DNA of 64,000 bases from Paracoccaceae bacterium (lineage in GTDB: Bacteria; Pseudomonadota; Alphaproteobacteria; Rhodobacterales; Rhodobacteraceae), in the NCBI GenBank assembly GCA_006226775.1, contig SBGD01000083.1, forward strand, positions 21,586 through 85,585. The letters are read 5' to 3'. The notes under the pieces were generated by a model that was not told the origin of the DNA, ran no database searches, and saw nothing but the letters and a program-made list of their open reading frames with translations. Both the position numbers and the translations under genes were made by a program. Each line of letters begins with the position of its first letter. The stretch's first letter is position 1. Below, piece by piece: positions 20,066 to 29,486 of the stretch.

Positions 20066-20434
20066 TCAGAAATGCGCCTTGGGCTCATCCGGCTTGCCCG
20101 CGGCCAGCGCGAGCAGACCGCCGAGCCCGGTGAAGGCGATGGGAAACATCGTGCCGACGTTGAAGCCATAGGCGGCATACATCAACCCGCAGGCCAGCAG
20201 CATCGCCACCCCGCCCCAAAGCGCGCGGGCCTTGGCCATGGCGCCGCCGGCAATCGCCAGAAGCGGCGCCAGCACGGCGGCGGTGCGGATCAATTCGACA
20301 TTGCCGACCTGATACGCCAGGCCCTCGATCTCGCCATAGCGCTGGATCGCCTCGGTATAGCCGTAGCTGAAGACCCCCACGATCATCGCGATCACCCCGC
20401 CAATCACCCCGAGGGTCAGTGCTGCATTGCGCAT
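20066..20434 (-). CDS. Small membrane protein, hypothetical
   Basis: Four hydrophobic segments; 122 aa. Confidence 0.6.
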   Translation of the reverse strand: MRNAALTLGVIGGVIAMIVGVFSYGYTEAIQRYGEIEGLAYQVGNVELIRTAAVLAPLLAIAGGAMAKARALWGGVAMLLACGLMYAAYGFNVGTMFPIAFTGLGGLLALAAGKPDEPKAHF

Positions 20435-20515
20435 GGCGCGCCTCCTTTGCTCCGGATCTCACCTAGGGGTTCGGGCCCGGGGATCCAAGACGGGAAAACC
20501 GCCGGAAATTCCCCG

Positions 20516-20830
20516 TCAGACCCCAAGCGCGGCCTGCACCTGCTTGTCCCAGCCGAGGTAGAGCGCATCGCCGTGCGCGATCAGCGGGCGTTTCATCAGC
20601 GTCGGATGAGCCTTGAGCAGCGAAAGCGGCGGCGCGGCGCGCGCCTCGGTGGACAACTCGCGCCAGGTGGTCGAGCGGGTGTTGATCGTCCGCGCGCCGA
20701 ACCGCTCGAGCGCGGCCCTCAGCACCGCCTCGGGGACGCCCTGGGTGCGGACATCGACGAATTCCGCATCTTCCAGCTGTTTCAATGCCTTGCGGCAGGT
20801 GTCGCAGTTCTTCAGCCCGTAAAGACGCAT
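20516..20830 (-). CDS. ArsC/Spx-family thioredoxin-fold protein (arsenate reductase-like)
   Basis: MRLYGLKNCDTCRKALKQL; LLKAHPTLMKRPLI. Confidence 0.85.
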   Translation of the reverse strand: MRLYGLKNCDTCRKALKQLEDAEFVDVRTQGVPEAVLRAALERFGARTINTRSTTWRELSTEARAAPPLSLLKAHPTLMKRPLIAHGDALYLGWDKQVQAALGV

Positions 20831-21063
20831 GTGTTCCTCGAAAATGCAGCGGTGTTGACCTGCGCAAGATACCACCCAATTGCCGCCGGGCCAGAGCGAT
20901 ATGCTTGATTTCTCGCGCATCCGTGCAATCCTTGGCCGGCGCCACGCCGTCGATCCGCCCGGTGCGCGCCGGGGGGCCTTGCCCGCCGGGATGAAAGACA
21001 GATGCGGCGCAAAGACCCGGACCCGCAGGGGGGTCCGGCACGACAAGTGAAGGAGACGCGGAC

Positions 21064-21270
21064 ATGCCGACAGGCACCGTGAAGTGGTTCAACACCACGA
21101 AAGGCTATGGTTTCATCGAACCCAGCGAGGGCGGCAAGGACGTATTCGTCCATATTTCAGCCGTGCAACAGTCCAATCTGACCGGGTTGGCCGACAATCA
21201 GAAGGTGGAGTACGAATTGCGGGAAGGCCGCGATGGGCGGCAGATGGCAGCCGACCTGAAATTGCTCTGA
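21064..21270 (+). CDS. Cold-shock protein (CspA family)
   Basis: MPTGTVKWFNTTKGYGFIEPSEGGKDVFVHISAVQ. Confidence 0.95.
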   Translation: MPTGTVKWFNTTKGYGFIEPSEGGKDVFVHISAVQQSNLTGLADNQKVEYELREGRDGRQMAADLKLL

Positions 21271-21279
21271 CCTGTCCGG

Positions 21280-21340
21280 GGCGAGGAAAGCCCGCAAGGG
21301 CTTGAGGAGCGGCTCCTCGGCCCTTGCGGGCCTCCTCGCC
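21280..21340. terminator. Long inverted repeat between convergent genes (bidirectional terminator-like)
   Basis: GCGAGGAaaGCCCGCAAGGGC...GGCCCTTGCGGGCctCCTCGC. Confidence 0.6.
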
Positions 21341-22246
21341 TCAGGCCGCCTGCAGCCGCGCCGCCTCGGTCCGGGCGAGCGCGATCAGGTCCTGCATGTA
21401 GGGTTTGTCCAGATCGTCGCTGCGGGTGGCGGCAAACAGCGTGCGCGTCAGGCCCTTGGCGGTCAGCGGCCGGGTCACGTAGTCGGAATTGTACTTCACC
21501 TCGCGCACCACCCAGTCGGGCAGCACCGCAACCCCGCGGTTCGAGGCCACCAGCAGCAGGATCACCGCCGTCAGCTCCGCCTGGCGCACCGCGGCGGGTT
21601 CCACCCGCGCGGGGATCAGCAACTGGCTGAAGACATCCAGCCGCGTGCGTTCCACCGGGTAGGTGATCAGCGTCTGGCCGCGGAAATCCTGCGCCTCGAC
21701 AAAGGGTTTCGCCGCCAGCGGATGATCCTTGGAGGCCACGAAGACCGGCGCGTAATCAAAGAGTTCGGTGAAATCGACGCCGGCCAGGTCCTCGGGATCG
21801 GAGGAGACGACGAGGTCGACCTCCTCCTTCTGCAGCGCCGGCAGCGCGTCGAAGGCCAGCCCGGGGCGGATGTCGACATCGACATCGGGCCAGGACTTGC
21901 GGAAGGCCTCCAGCACCGGAAAGAGCCATTCGAAACAGGCGTGGCATTCGATGGCGATGTGCAGCCGCCCGGATTTGCCGTCGCGCAGGCCGGTGAACTC
22001 GGCCTGAAGCGCCTCGATCTCGGGCAGGATCTTCTCGGCGGTGCGCAAAAGGCGCATCCCGGCGGCGGAAAGCTTCATCGGCTTGGAGCGGCGCACGAAG
22101 AGCTCGACCCCCGCCTGATCCTCCAACCCCTTGATCTGATGCGACAAGGCGGATTGGGTGATATTGAGCTGGTCGGCCGCCTTGCCCAGGCCGCCGGCCT
22201 CGTGGATCGCCTTGATCGTGCGCAGGTGGCGGAACTCGATATGCAT
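21341..22246 (-). CDS. LysR-family regulator, MetR-like
   Basis: MHIEFRHLRTIKAIHEAGGLGKAADQLNITQSALSHQIKGLEDQAGVELFVRRSKPMKLSAAG; divergent from metF. Confidence 0.85.
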   Translation of the reverse strand: MHIEFRHLRTIKAIHEAGGLGKAADQLNITQSALSHQIKGLEDQAGVELFVRRSKPMKLSAAGMRLLRTAEKILPEIEALQAEFTGLRDGKSGRLHIAIECHACFEWLFPVLEAFRKSWPDVDVDIRPGLAFDALPALQKEEVDLVVSSDPEDLAGVDFTELFDYAPVFVASKDHPLAAKPFVEAQDFRGQTLITYPVERTRLDVFSQLLIPARVEPAAVRQAELTAVILLLVASNRGVAVLPDWVVREVKYNSDYVTRPLTAKGLTRTLFAATRSDDLDKPYMQDLIALARTEAARLQAA

Positions 22247-22274
22247 GCGCGCCTCATGATGGTGATGAAAACTA

Positions 22275-22287
22275 TGAGTTTGTCTCA
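22275..22287. promoter_or_regulatory. Candidate MetR-type operator between metR-like and metF
   Basis: TGAG-TTTGT-CTCA inverted repeat in the 89-bp divergent gap; same TGAR-N5-YTCA spacing as the known MetR site. Confidence 0.4.
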
Positions 22288-22335
22288 CAATGCCGCATTT
22301 GCGACAAGGTGGAAACGCTGACACGAGGAATCACC

Positions 22336-23202
22336 ATGACTGTCCCCGCCGTATCCTTCGAATTCTTCCCGCCGCGCGATCTGGAAGCCTCGTTCCGGCT
22401 CTGGGACACCGTCCAGGTTCTGGCCCCGCTGGCGCCGCGCTTCGTCTCGGTGACCTATGGCGCGGGCGGCACCACGCGCGAGCTGACCCGCGACGCGGTC
22501 TCGACGCTGCACAAGTCCAGCGGATTGCAGGTGGCGGCGCATCTGACCTGCGTCAATGCCAGCCGCGAGGAAACCCTTGGCATTGCGGCCGATTTCGCCA
22601 AGGCCGGGGTGCGCGACATCGTTGCCCTGCGCGGCGATCCGCCGAAGGGCGCTGCGGGGTTCGAGGCCCATCCGCAAGGCTTCCGCGACAGTTGCGAGCT
22701 GATTGCCGCGCTGAAGGAGGCCGGCGATTTCACCATCCGCGTCGGCGCCTATCCCGACAAGCACCCCGAGGCGGCGGACGACCAGGCCGATGTCGACTGG
22801 CTCAAGCGCAAGATCGACGCCGGCGCCGACGAGGCGCTGACCCAGTTCTTCTTCGAGGCCGAGACCTTCCTGCGATTCCGCGACCGCTGCGTGAAGGCCG
22901 GCATCGAGGCGCCGATCACCCCGGGCATCCTGCCGATCGAGAACTGGAAGGGCATCCGCAAGTTCGCCCTGGGCTGCGGCACGCCGATCCCGGCCTGGCT
23001 GGACGAGGCCTTTGACAAGGCCGCGCGCGACGGGCGCGAGGACCTGCTGGCCACCGCGCTCTGCACCGAGATGTGCGACACGCTGGTCTCGGAAGGGGTC
23101 GACAGCCTGCATTTCTACACGCTGAACCGGCCGGAACTGACCCGCGACGTCTGTTTCGCGCTGGGGGTGACGCCGAAGGTGCGGCTGGAGAACGTCGCCT
23201 GA
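22336..23202 (+). CDS. metF: Methylenetetrahydrofolate reductase
   Basis: VSFEFFPPRD, VSVTYGAGGTTRELT, AAHLTCVNASREETL, FHFYTLNRPELT-like C-terminus. Confidence 0.95.
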   Translation: MTVPAVSFEFFPPRDLEASFRLWDTVQVLAPLAPRFVSVTYGAGGTTRELTRDAVSTLHKSSGLQVAAHLTCVNASREETLGIAADFAKAGVRDIVALRGDPPKGAAGFEAHPQGFRDSCELIAALKEAGDFTIRVGAYPDKHPEAADDQADVDWLKRKIDAGADEALTQFFFEAETFLRFRDRCVKAGIEAPITPGILPIENWKGIRKFALGCGTPIPAWLDEAFDKAARDGREDLLATALCTEMCDTLVSEGVDSLHFYTLNRPELTRDVCFALGVTPKVRLENVA

Positions 23203-23216
23203 ACAAGGCGCTGCGC

Positions 23217-23285
23217 CGTCCCGGACGTGATCCGGGACCTCCCGGCTGACCCGCGGTGCCGAGGTCCCGGATCACGTCCGGGACG
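23217..23285. repeat. REP-like inverted repeat
   Basis: CGTCCCGGACGTGATCCGGGACCTC ... GAGGTCCCGGATCACGTCCGGGACG. Confidence 0.85.
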
Positions 23286-23363
23286 CGAAACTTAAAACGG
23301 CGGTCGCAAGGAAAAAGGACCGGGCGCGAACCCGGTCCTTCTTCTGTTTTCAGATAGGCACAT

Positions 23364-25109
23364 CTACTTCTTTTTCTTCTTCGGCGGCATCAGGTCGGTG
23401 ATCGTGCCTTCGTACATCTCGGCGGCGAAGTTCACCGTTTCCGACAGCGTCGGGTGCGGGTGGATGGTATGGCCGAGGTCGACCGCATCCGCCCCCATCT
23501 CGATGGCCAGCGCCACTTCCGAGATCAGGTCGCCCGCGTTGGTGCCGACGATCAGCCCGCCGATGATCCGATCATCCTCGGGATCGAAGAGCAGCTTGGT
23601 GATGCCCTCCGAGCGCGCATTGGACAGCGCCTTGCCCGAGGCCGCCCAGGGAAAAACGCCCTTCTCGTAGGTGATGCCGCGGGCCTTGGCCTCGGTCTCG
23701 GTGATGCCGGCCCAGGCGACCTCGGGGTCGGTATAGGCCACCGAGGGGATCAGCCGCGCGTCGAAGAAGCGCTTGTGCCCGGCACAGACCTCGGCCGCGA
23801 CCTTGCCCTCGTGCACCGCCTTGTGTGCCAGCATCGGCTGGCCGACCACGTCGCCGATGGCGAAGATGTGGTTGACGCCGGTGCGCTGCTGGCCGTCGAC
23901 GGCGATGAAGCCGCGGTCGTCGACCGCGACACCGGCCTTTTCGGCGTCGATCAGCTTGCCATTGGGCTTGCGGCCCACGGCGACGAGGATCTTGTCGAAG
24001 GTGTCGGTCGTGGTCTCGCCCTTGTCATCCTCGAAGGTGACCTTCAGCCCCTTCTTCTGGGCCTCGACGGCGGTGACCTTGGTCTTGAGCAGGATGTTCT
24101 CGTAACGGCCCTCGATGCGTTTGTGCAGGGGTTTGACGATGTCCTTGTCGGCGCCGGGGATGATCTGGTCCATCAGTTCGACCACGGTGATCTTGGACCC
24201 CAGCGCGTCGTAGACACAGGCCATTTCCAAGCCGATGATGCCGCCGCCCAGGACCAGCATCCGTTTCGGGATGTCTTTCAGTTCCAGCGCGCCGGTACTG
24301 TCGATCACCCGCTCGTCGTCATGCGGGATGAAGGGCAGGTTCACCGGCTCGGAGCCCGCGGCGATGATGCACTGGTCGAAGCTGACGGTTTTCTTGCCCT
24401 CGTCGCCCTCGACCTCGATCATGTTGGGGCCGGTGAAGCGGCCATAGCCCTGCACCACCTCGACCTTGCGGCCTTTGGAGAGGCCCTTCAGACCGCCGGT
24501 CAACTGGCCCACGACGCCGTCCTTGAAGGCGCGCAATTCGTCGAGGTCGATCTTGGGTTTCGAGAAGCTGATGCCGTGCGAGCCCATCTCCTCGGCGTCG
24601 GTGATCACCTTGGCGACGTGCAGCAGCGCCTTGGAGGGGATGCAGCCGACGTTGAGGCAGACCCCGCCGAGGGTGGGGTATTTCTCGATCAGCACCACCT
24701 TCTTGCCAAGGTCGGCGGCGCGGAAGGCGGCGGTATAGCCGCCGGGGCCGGAGCCCAGCACGACGACTTCGCCGTGGATGTCGCCCTTGCCGGTGGCGGA
24801 TCCGGTGGCGGCGACGGATTTCGGGGCCTCGGCGGGGGCCTCTTCGGCCCCTTTCGGCGCCTCATCGGCGGTGCCGCCCTCGGCGCCCTCGATCACCATG
24901 ATGACCGTGCCTTCGGAAACCTTGTCGCCTTCGGCAACCTTGATCTCCTTGATCGTGCCCGCCGCGGGGCTGGGCACTTCCATGGTGGCCTTGTCCGACT
25001 CGAGCTCGAGCAGCGGGTCTTCCTCGGCGACGGTATCGCCCACGGAGACCAGGATCGAGACGACCGGCACGTCGGAGAAATCACCGATATCGGGTACTTT
25101 GATGTCCAT
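23364..25109 (-). CDS. lpdA: Dihydrolipoyl dehydrogenase with N-terminal lipoyl domain (PDH E3)
   Basis: Lipoyl motif ELESDKATMEVPSPAAG; GVCLNVGCIPSKALL redox site; FAD/NAD GxGxxG motifs. Confidence 0.95.
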   Translation of the reverse strand: MDIKVPDIGDFSDVPVVSILVSVGDTVAEEDPLLELESDKATMEVPSPAAGTIKEIKVAEGDKVSEGTVIMVIEGAEGGTADEAPKGAEEAPAEAPKSVAATGSATGKGDIHGEVVVLGSGPGGYTAAFRAADLGKKVVLIEKYPTLGGVCLNVGCIPSKALLHVAKVITDAEEMGSHGISFSKPKIDLDELRAFKDGVVGQLTGGLKGLSKGRKVEVVQGYGRFTGPNMIEVEGDEGKKTVSFDQCIIAAGSEPVNLPFIPHDDERVIDSTGALELKDIPKRMLVLGGGIIGLEMACVYDALGSKITVVELMDQIIPGADKDIVKPLHKRIEGRYENILLKTKVTAVEAQKKGLKVTFEDDKGETTTDTFDKILVAVGRKPNGKLIDAEKAGVAVDDRGFIAVDGQQRTGVNHIFAIGDVVGQPMLAHKAVHEGKVAAEVCAGHKRFFDARLIPSVAYTDPEVAWAGITETEAKARGITYEKGVFPWAASGKALSNARSEGITKLLFDPEDDRIIGGLIVGTNAGDLISEVALAIEMGADAVDLGHTIHPHPTLSETVNFAAEMYEGTITDLMPPKKKKK

Positions 25110-25120
25110 AGATTTTCTCC

Positions 25121-26389
25121 TTACCACATCAGCTTGCGCATGTCGCCGAGCAGGGTCTTGAGCGTCACGACAAAGCGTGCGGCCAGGGCCCCGTCGATGG
25201 CGCGGTGGTCATAGGAAAGCGACAGGGGCTGCATCAGGCGCGGCACGAAGTCCTCGCCGTTCCAGACCGGGGCCATCTTGGACCGGGTGAGGCCGAGGAT
25301 CGCCACTTCCGGCGCATTGACGATCGGCGTGAAGGAGGTGCCGCCGATGCCGCCGAGCGACGAGATGGTGAAGGTGGCGCCCTGCATGTCGGGGCCTTTC
25401 AACTCGCCATTGCGGGCCTTGGCCGAGAGGTCCATGAGATCCTTGGAGATCTCGACCAGACCCTTGCGGTCGGCATCCTTGATCACCGGCACCATCAGGC
25501 CATTGGGCGTGTCCGCCGCGAAACCGATGTTGTAGTAATCCTTCTTGATCAGCTTGTCGCCGTCCGGGTGGATCGAGGAGTTCACTTCCCAGTGCTGTTT
25601 CAGCGCCGAGACGCTGGCCTTGATGACGAAGGACAGAAGGGTGACACGGTAGCCCTCGTCCTTGGCCTGGGTGTCCATCTCCTTGCGGTACTTGTCGAGA
25701 TCGGTGATGTCGGCCTCGTCCTGGTGGGTGACATGCGGCACGTTGAGCCAGGAGCGGTGCAGCGCGGGGCCCGAGATCTTCTTGATCCGGGGCATTTCCA
25801 CGTCTTCGACCGGGCCGAACTTCGAGAAGTCGACCTTGGGGATCGGCGGGATGCCCATGCCGCCCCCTGCTGCGGCGCCGCCAGCCGCCGCCACCGGGGC
25901 GGAAGAGGCCTTGAGGTACTTGGTCACGTCCTCGCGCAGGATGCGGCCCTTGCGACCGGTGCCGTTGATCTTGCTCAGGTCGATGTCAAGCTGGCGGGCA
26001 AAGGCGCGCACCGAGGGCGAGGCATGGGCCTTGCCGAAACCGGCGTCGGTGACGGCGGCTGGCGCCGCCGCAGGTGCCGCGGCAGGCGCTTCCGCCTGCT
26101 TGGGCGCCTCGGCCTTGGCTTCTTCCCTGGGCGCGGCGTCACCCGATCCCGCGGCCTCGCCTTCGAGCACCACGATCAGCGTGCCTTCCGAGACCTTGTC
26201 GCCTTCGGCGACCTTGATCTCCTTGACGACGCCGGCGGCGGGCGACGGCACTTCCATCGTCGCCTTGTCGCTCTCGAGCTCGAGCAGCGGGTCCTCTTCG
26301 GCCACGGTATCCCCCACCGCGACCAGGATCGAGACGACGGGGACATCGGAAAAATCGCCGATATCGGGGACGTTCACTTCAATTGCCAT
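25121..26389 (-). CDS. aceF: Pyruvate dehydrogenase E2, dihydrolipoamide acetyltransferase
   Basis: Lipoyl domain, peripheral subunit-binding domain, catalytic LSYDHRAIDGALAARF. Confidence 0.95.
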   Translation of the reverse strand: MAIEVNVPDIGDFSDVPVVSILVAVGDTVAEEDPLLELESDKATMEVPSPAAGVVKEIKVAEGDKVSEGTLIVVLEGEAAGSGDAAPREEAKAEAPKQAEAPAAAPAAAPAAVTDAGFGKAHASPSVRAFARQLDIDLSKINGTGRKGRILREDVTKYLKASSAPVAAAGGAAAGGGMGIPPIPKVDFSKFGPVEDVEMPRIKKISGPALHRSWLNVPHVTHQDEADITDLDKYRKEMDTQAKDEGYRVTLLSFVIKASVSALKQHWEVNSSIHPDGDKLIKKDYYNIGFAADTPNGLMVPVIKDADRKGLVEISKDLMDLSAKARNGELKGPDMQGATFTISSLGGIGGTSFTPIVNAPEVAILGLTRSKMAPVWNGEDFVPRLMQPLSLSYDHRAIDGALAARFVVTLKTLLGDMRKLMW

Positions 26390-26409
26390 GTTCTGTTCCT
26401 CCTTCCCGC

Positions 26410-29064
26410 TCACACCAGGCGCGGGTTCGGCTTGTCGCCGTCAATGTCGTATTTCTTGAGCGCTTTCTGCAGGTCCGCCTTGGAGATCGCCCCCTCGCGG
26501 TGCAGGTCGACCATGGCCGCCGCGGCGATGTGGTTGGCATCGACCTCGAAGAACCGGCGCAGGTTGACCCGGCTGTCCGAACGCCCGAAGCCGTCGGTGC
26601 CCAGAACCGTGTAGCGGTTCGGAACGGCGGCGCGGATCTGTTCGGCGTAGTTCTTCATGTAGTCGGTGGCGGCGATGATCGGCCCCGTCGCCTTGGACAA
26701 CTGCCTGGTGACAAAGGGTTCCTTCGGATCCTCCAGCGGGTTGAGACGGTTCCAGCGCTCGCAGTCCTGCATGTCGCGGGCCAGCTCGTTCAGGCTGGGC
26801 GCCGACCAGATGTCGGATGTGACGCCGAAGTCTTCCTTGAGCATTTCCGCCGCCTTCATGGCCTGCACCAGGATGGTGCCCGAGCCCAGCAGGTTGACGT
26901 GTTTCTTGCCCGGCTTGTCGGTCTTCGAGAAGCGGTAGAGCCCCTTGATGATGTCCTCCTCGACGCCCATGGGCATGTCGGGGTGGGTGTAGTTCTCGTT
27001 CATCAGGGTGATGTAGAAATAGACGTCTTCCTGGTCGGCGAACATCCGTTTCAGACCGTTGTGCACGATCACCGCGACCTCGTAGCTGAAGGTCGGGTCA
27101 TAGGTGATGCAGTTGGGGATGGTGCCGGCCAGGATATGGCTGTGGCCGTCCTGGTGCTGAAGCCCCTCGCCGTTCAGCGTGGTGCGCCCGGCGGTGCCGC
27201 CCAGCATGAAGCCGCGCGAGCGGCTGTCGCCCGCCGCCCAGGCCAGGTCGCCGATCCGCTGGAACCCGAACATCGAGTAGTAGATGTAGAACGGGATCAT
27301 CGTCTCGCCGTGGTTGGAATAGGAGGTCGCCGCGGCGATCCAGCTTGCCATGGCGCCGGCCTCGTTGATGCCTTCCTGAAGCACCTGGCCGCTCTCGGAT
27401 TCCTTGTAATAGGACATCTGATCGCGGTCTTCCGGCGTGTAGAGCTGGCCCAGCGGGTTGTAGATGCCGACCGAGCGGAACAGCCCTTCCATGCCGAAGG
27501 TGCGCGATTCATCGGGCACGATCGGCACCACGTTCTTGCCGATCTTCTTGTCGCGCAACAGCGTGGTCAGGATGCGGACAAAGACCATGGTGGTGGAAAT
27601 CTCGCGCTCTCCGGTGCCCTGCAACTGGCCCTTGAAGGCGTCGAGACCGGGGATTTCCAGCGCCGGCGCATCGGTGTAGCGCTTGGGAAACTCGCCGCCC
27701 AATTCCTTGCGGCGGTCGGCCAGGTAGGCCTTCTGCGAGTTGTTGAGCGACACGAACGGCGCCTTGGGCAGGTCCTCGTCGCTGACCGGGATCTCGAAGC
27801 GGTCGCGGAAGGCGCGCAGCTGGTCCTCGGCCAGTTTCTTCTGCTGGTGCGAGGTATTCATGCCCTCGCCGCCGGTGCCCATGCCATAGCCCTTGACCGT
27901 CTTGATCAACAGGCAGGTCGGCTGGCCCTTGGTGTCGGTGGCCTTCTTGAAGGCGGTATAGACCTTCTGCGGATCGTGGCCGCCGCGGCGCAGCGCCCAG
28001 ATCTGATCGTCGGTCCAGTCCTCGACCAGCGCCGCCGTTTCCGGGTATTTGCCGAAGAAATGCTTGCGGATATAGGCGCCGTCGCGCGACTTGAAGGTCT
28101 GGTAATCGCCGTCGACGGTCTCTTCCATCAACTGGCGCAACATGCCGGAGGTGTCCTTCTCCAGCAATTCGTCCCAGCCCTTGCCCCAGAGCAGCTTGAT
28201 GACGTTCCAGCCCGAGCCGCGGAAGCCGCCTTCGAGTTCCTGGATGATCTTGCTGTTGCCGCGCACCGGCCCGTCAAGCCGCTGCAGGTTGCAGTTGATG
28301 ACGAAGATCAGGTTGTCGAGGTTCTCGCGCGCGGCCAGGTCGATGGCGCCGCGGCTTTCCGGCTCGTCCATCTCGCCATCGCCGAGGAAGCACCAGACCT
28401 TGCGGTCGCCCATGTCGATATGGCCGCGGTTGTGCATGTATTTCATGAACCGCGCCTGGTAGATCGCCATCAGCGGGCCCAGACCCATCGAAACGGTCGG
28501 GAACTGCCAGTAGTCGGGCATCAGCCAGGGGTGCGGATAGGACGACAGCCCGCCGCCGTCCACTTCGGAACGGAAGTTCTCAAGCTGCTCGGCGCTGATC
28601 CGGCCTTCCATGAAGCTGCGCGCATAGATGCCGGGGATCACATGGCCCTGGAAGAACACCAGGTCGCCGCCGTGGACCGCCGACTTGGCGCGCCAGAAAT
28701 GGTTGAGACCAATGTCGTACATCGCCGCGGACGAGGCGAAGGAGGCGATATGGCCACCGTATTCGCTGCTTTCCTTGTTGCGGCGCACGACGATGGCCAT
28801 GGCGTTCCAGCGGTTGATGGTGCGGATGCGCCATTCCATCTCCATGTCGCCGGGAATGTCGTGCTGATCGTCGACCGGAATGGTGTTCTGATACGGCGTG
28901 GTGGCGCTGAAGGGCAGCGTGGCACCGGCGGCGCGGGCCTGTTGCACCGCCTTGTCCAGAAGGAAATGCGCCCGGTTGGCACCGTCGCGCTCGATCACGT
29001 CCTGGACGGCGTCCTGCCATTCCTGGGATTCGATCGGATCGATGTCTTGGGATTGGTCTTTCAT
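26410..29064 (-). CDS. aceE: Pyruvate dehydrogenase E1, homodimeric type
   Basis: Full-length AceE-like 884 aa; GDGEMDEPESRGAIDLAARENLDNLIFVINCNLQRLDGPVRGN. Confidence 0.97.
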   Translation of the reverse strand: MKDQSQDIDPIESQEWQDAVQDVIERDGANRAHFLLDKAVQQARAAGATLPFSATTPYQNTIPVDDQHDIPGDMEMEWRIRTINRWNAMAIVVRRNKESSEYGGHIASFASSAAMYDIGLNHFWRAKSAVHGGDLVFFQGHVIPGIYARSFMEGRISAEQLENFRSEVDGGGLSSYPHPWLMPDYWQFPTVSMGLGPLMAIYQARFMKYMHNRGHIDMGDRKVWCFLGDGEMDEPESRGAIDLAARENLDNLIFVINCNLQRLDGPVRGNSKIIQELEGGFRGSGWNVIKLLWGKGWDELLEKDTSGMLRQLMEETVDGDYQTFKSRDGAYIRKHFFGKYPETAALVEDWTDDQIWALRRGGHDPQKVYTAFKKATDTKGQPTCLLIKTVKGYGMGTGGEGMNTSHQQKKLAEDQLRAFRDRFEIPVSDEDLPKAPFVSLNNSQKAYLADRRKELGGEFPKRYTDAPALEIPGLDAFKGQLQGTGEREISTTMVFVRILTTLLRDKKIGKNVVPIVPDESRTFGMEGLFRSVGIYNPLGQLYTPEDRDQMSYYKESESGQVLQEGINEAGAMASWIAAATSYSNHGETMIPFYIYYSMFGFQRIGDLAWAAGDSRSRGFMLGGTAGRTTLNGEGLQHQDGHSHILAGTIPNCITYDPTFSYEVAVIVHNGLKRMFADQEDVYFYITLMNENYTHPDMPMGVEEDIIKGLYRFSKTDKPGKKHVNLLGSGTILVQAMKAAEMLKEDFGVTSDIWSAPSLNELARDMQDCERWNRLNPLEDPKEPFVTRQLSKATGPIIAATDYMKNYAEQIRAAVPNRYTVLGTDGFGRSDSRVNLRRFFEVDANHIAAAAMVDLHREGAISKADLQKALKKYDIDGDKPNPRLV

Positions 29065-29268
29065 GTGTCCTCTTCCCTTTTCGTCCCTTTTTTGCGCGGA
29101 CCATCGCGCGATTGTTCAGCACTAAACCAAATTTCGCGGCGGTGCTGTGTACACCCTGGTTGCCGCGACTTCCAGTCGGCTCGTTTTACTCGGGGAGGCA
29201 CTAGCACAAGAGCAAGTCACTACGTACACATGTCGGCGCATAGCCCACATGCATTCGGCGCATAGCAA

Positions 29269-29288
29269 ATGGTTTAATGTTAAACCAT
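29269..29288. promoter_or_regulatory. 20-bp perfect palindrome upstream of aceE (candidate operator)
   Basis: ATGGTTTAA-TG-TTAAACCAT in the 420-bp gap upstream of aceE. Confidence 0.45.
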
Positions 29289-29486
29289 CGGCGACTCGCG
29301 CTATCTCCTCCCTCTCGCTGGGATGAGCCTAGCACTAAAAAAGAGAAACGGAAAACCCCGTATCTTTGAGCATCTTACCGGCGGACTAGTCGGCATTTGT
29401 CATGCGGCGGGGGCTTTGATCGGGGCGCGTTTCGTGGGACACTGGGGGTGATCCCCAGGGCCCCGGCCCGGTGACCGGAGGACAGG

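Noticed and set aside
23364-23380. Poly-lysine C-terminus of Lpd (PPKKKKK) as a frameshift artefact
   Set aside because: In frame and followed by a normal stop; such tails are plausible in this lineage.
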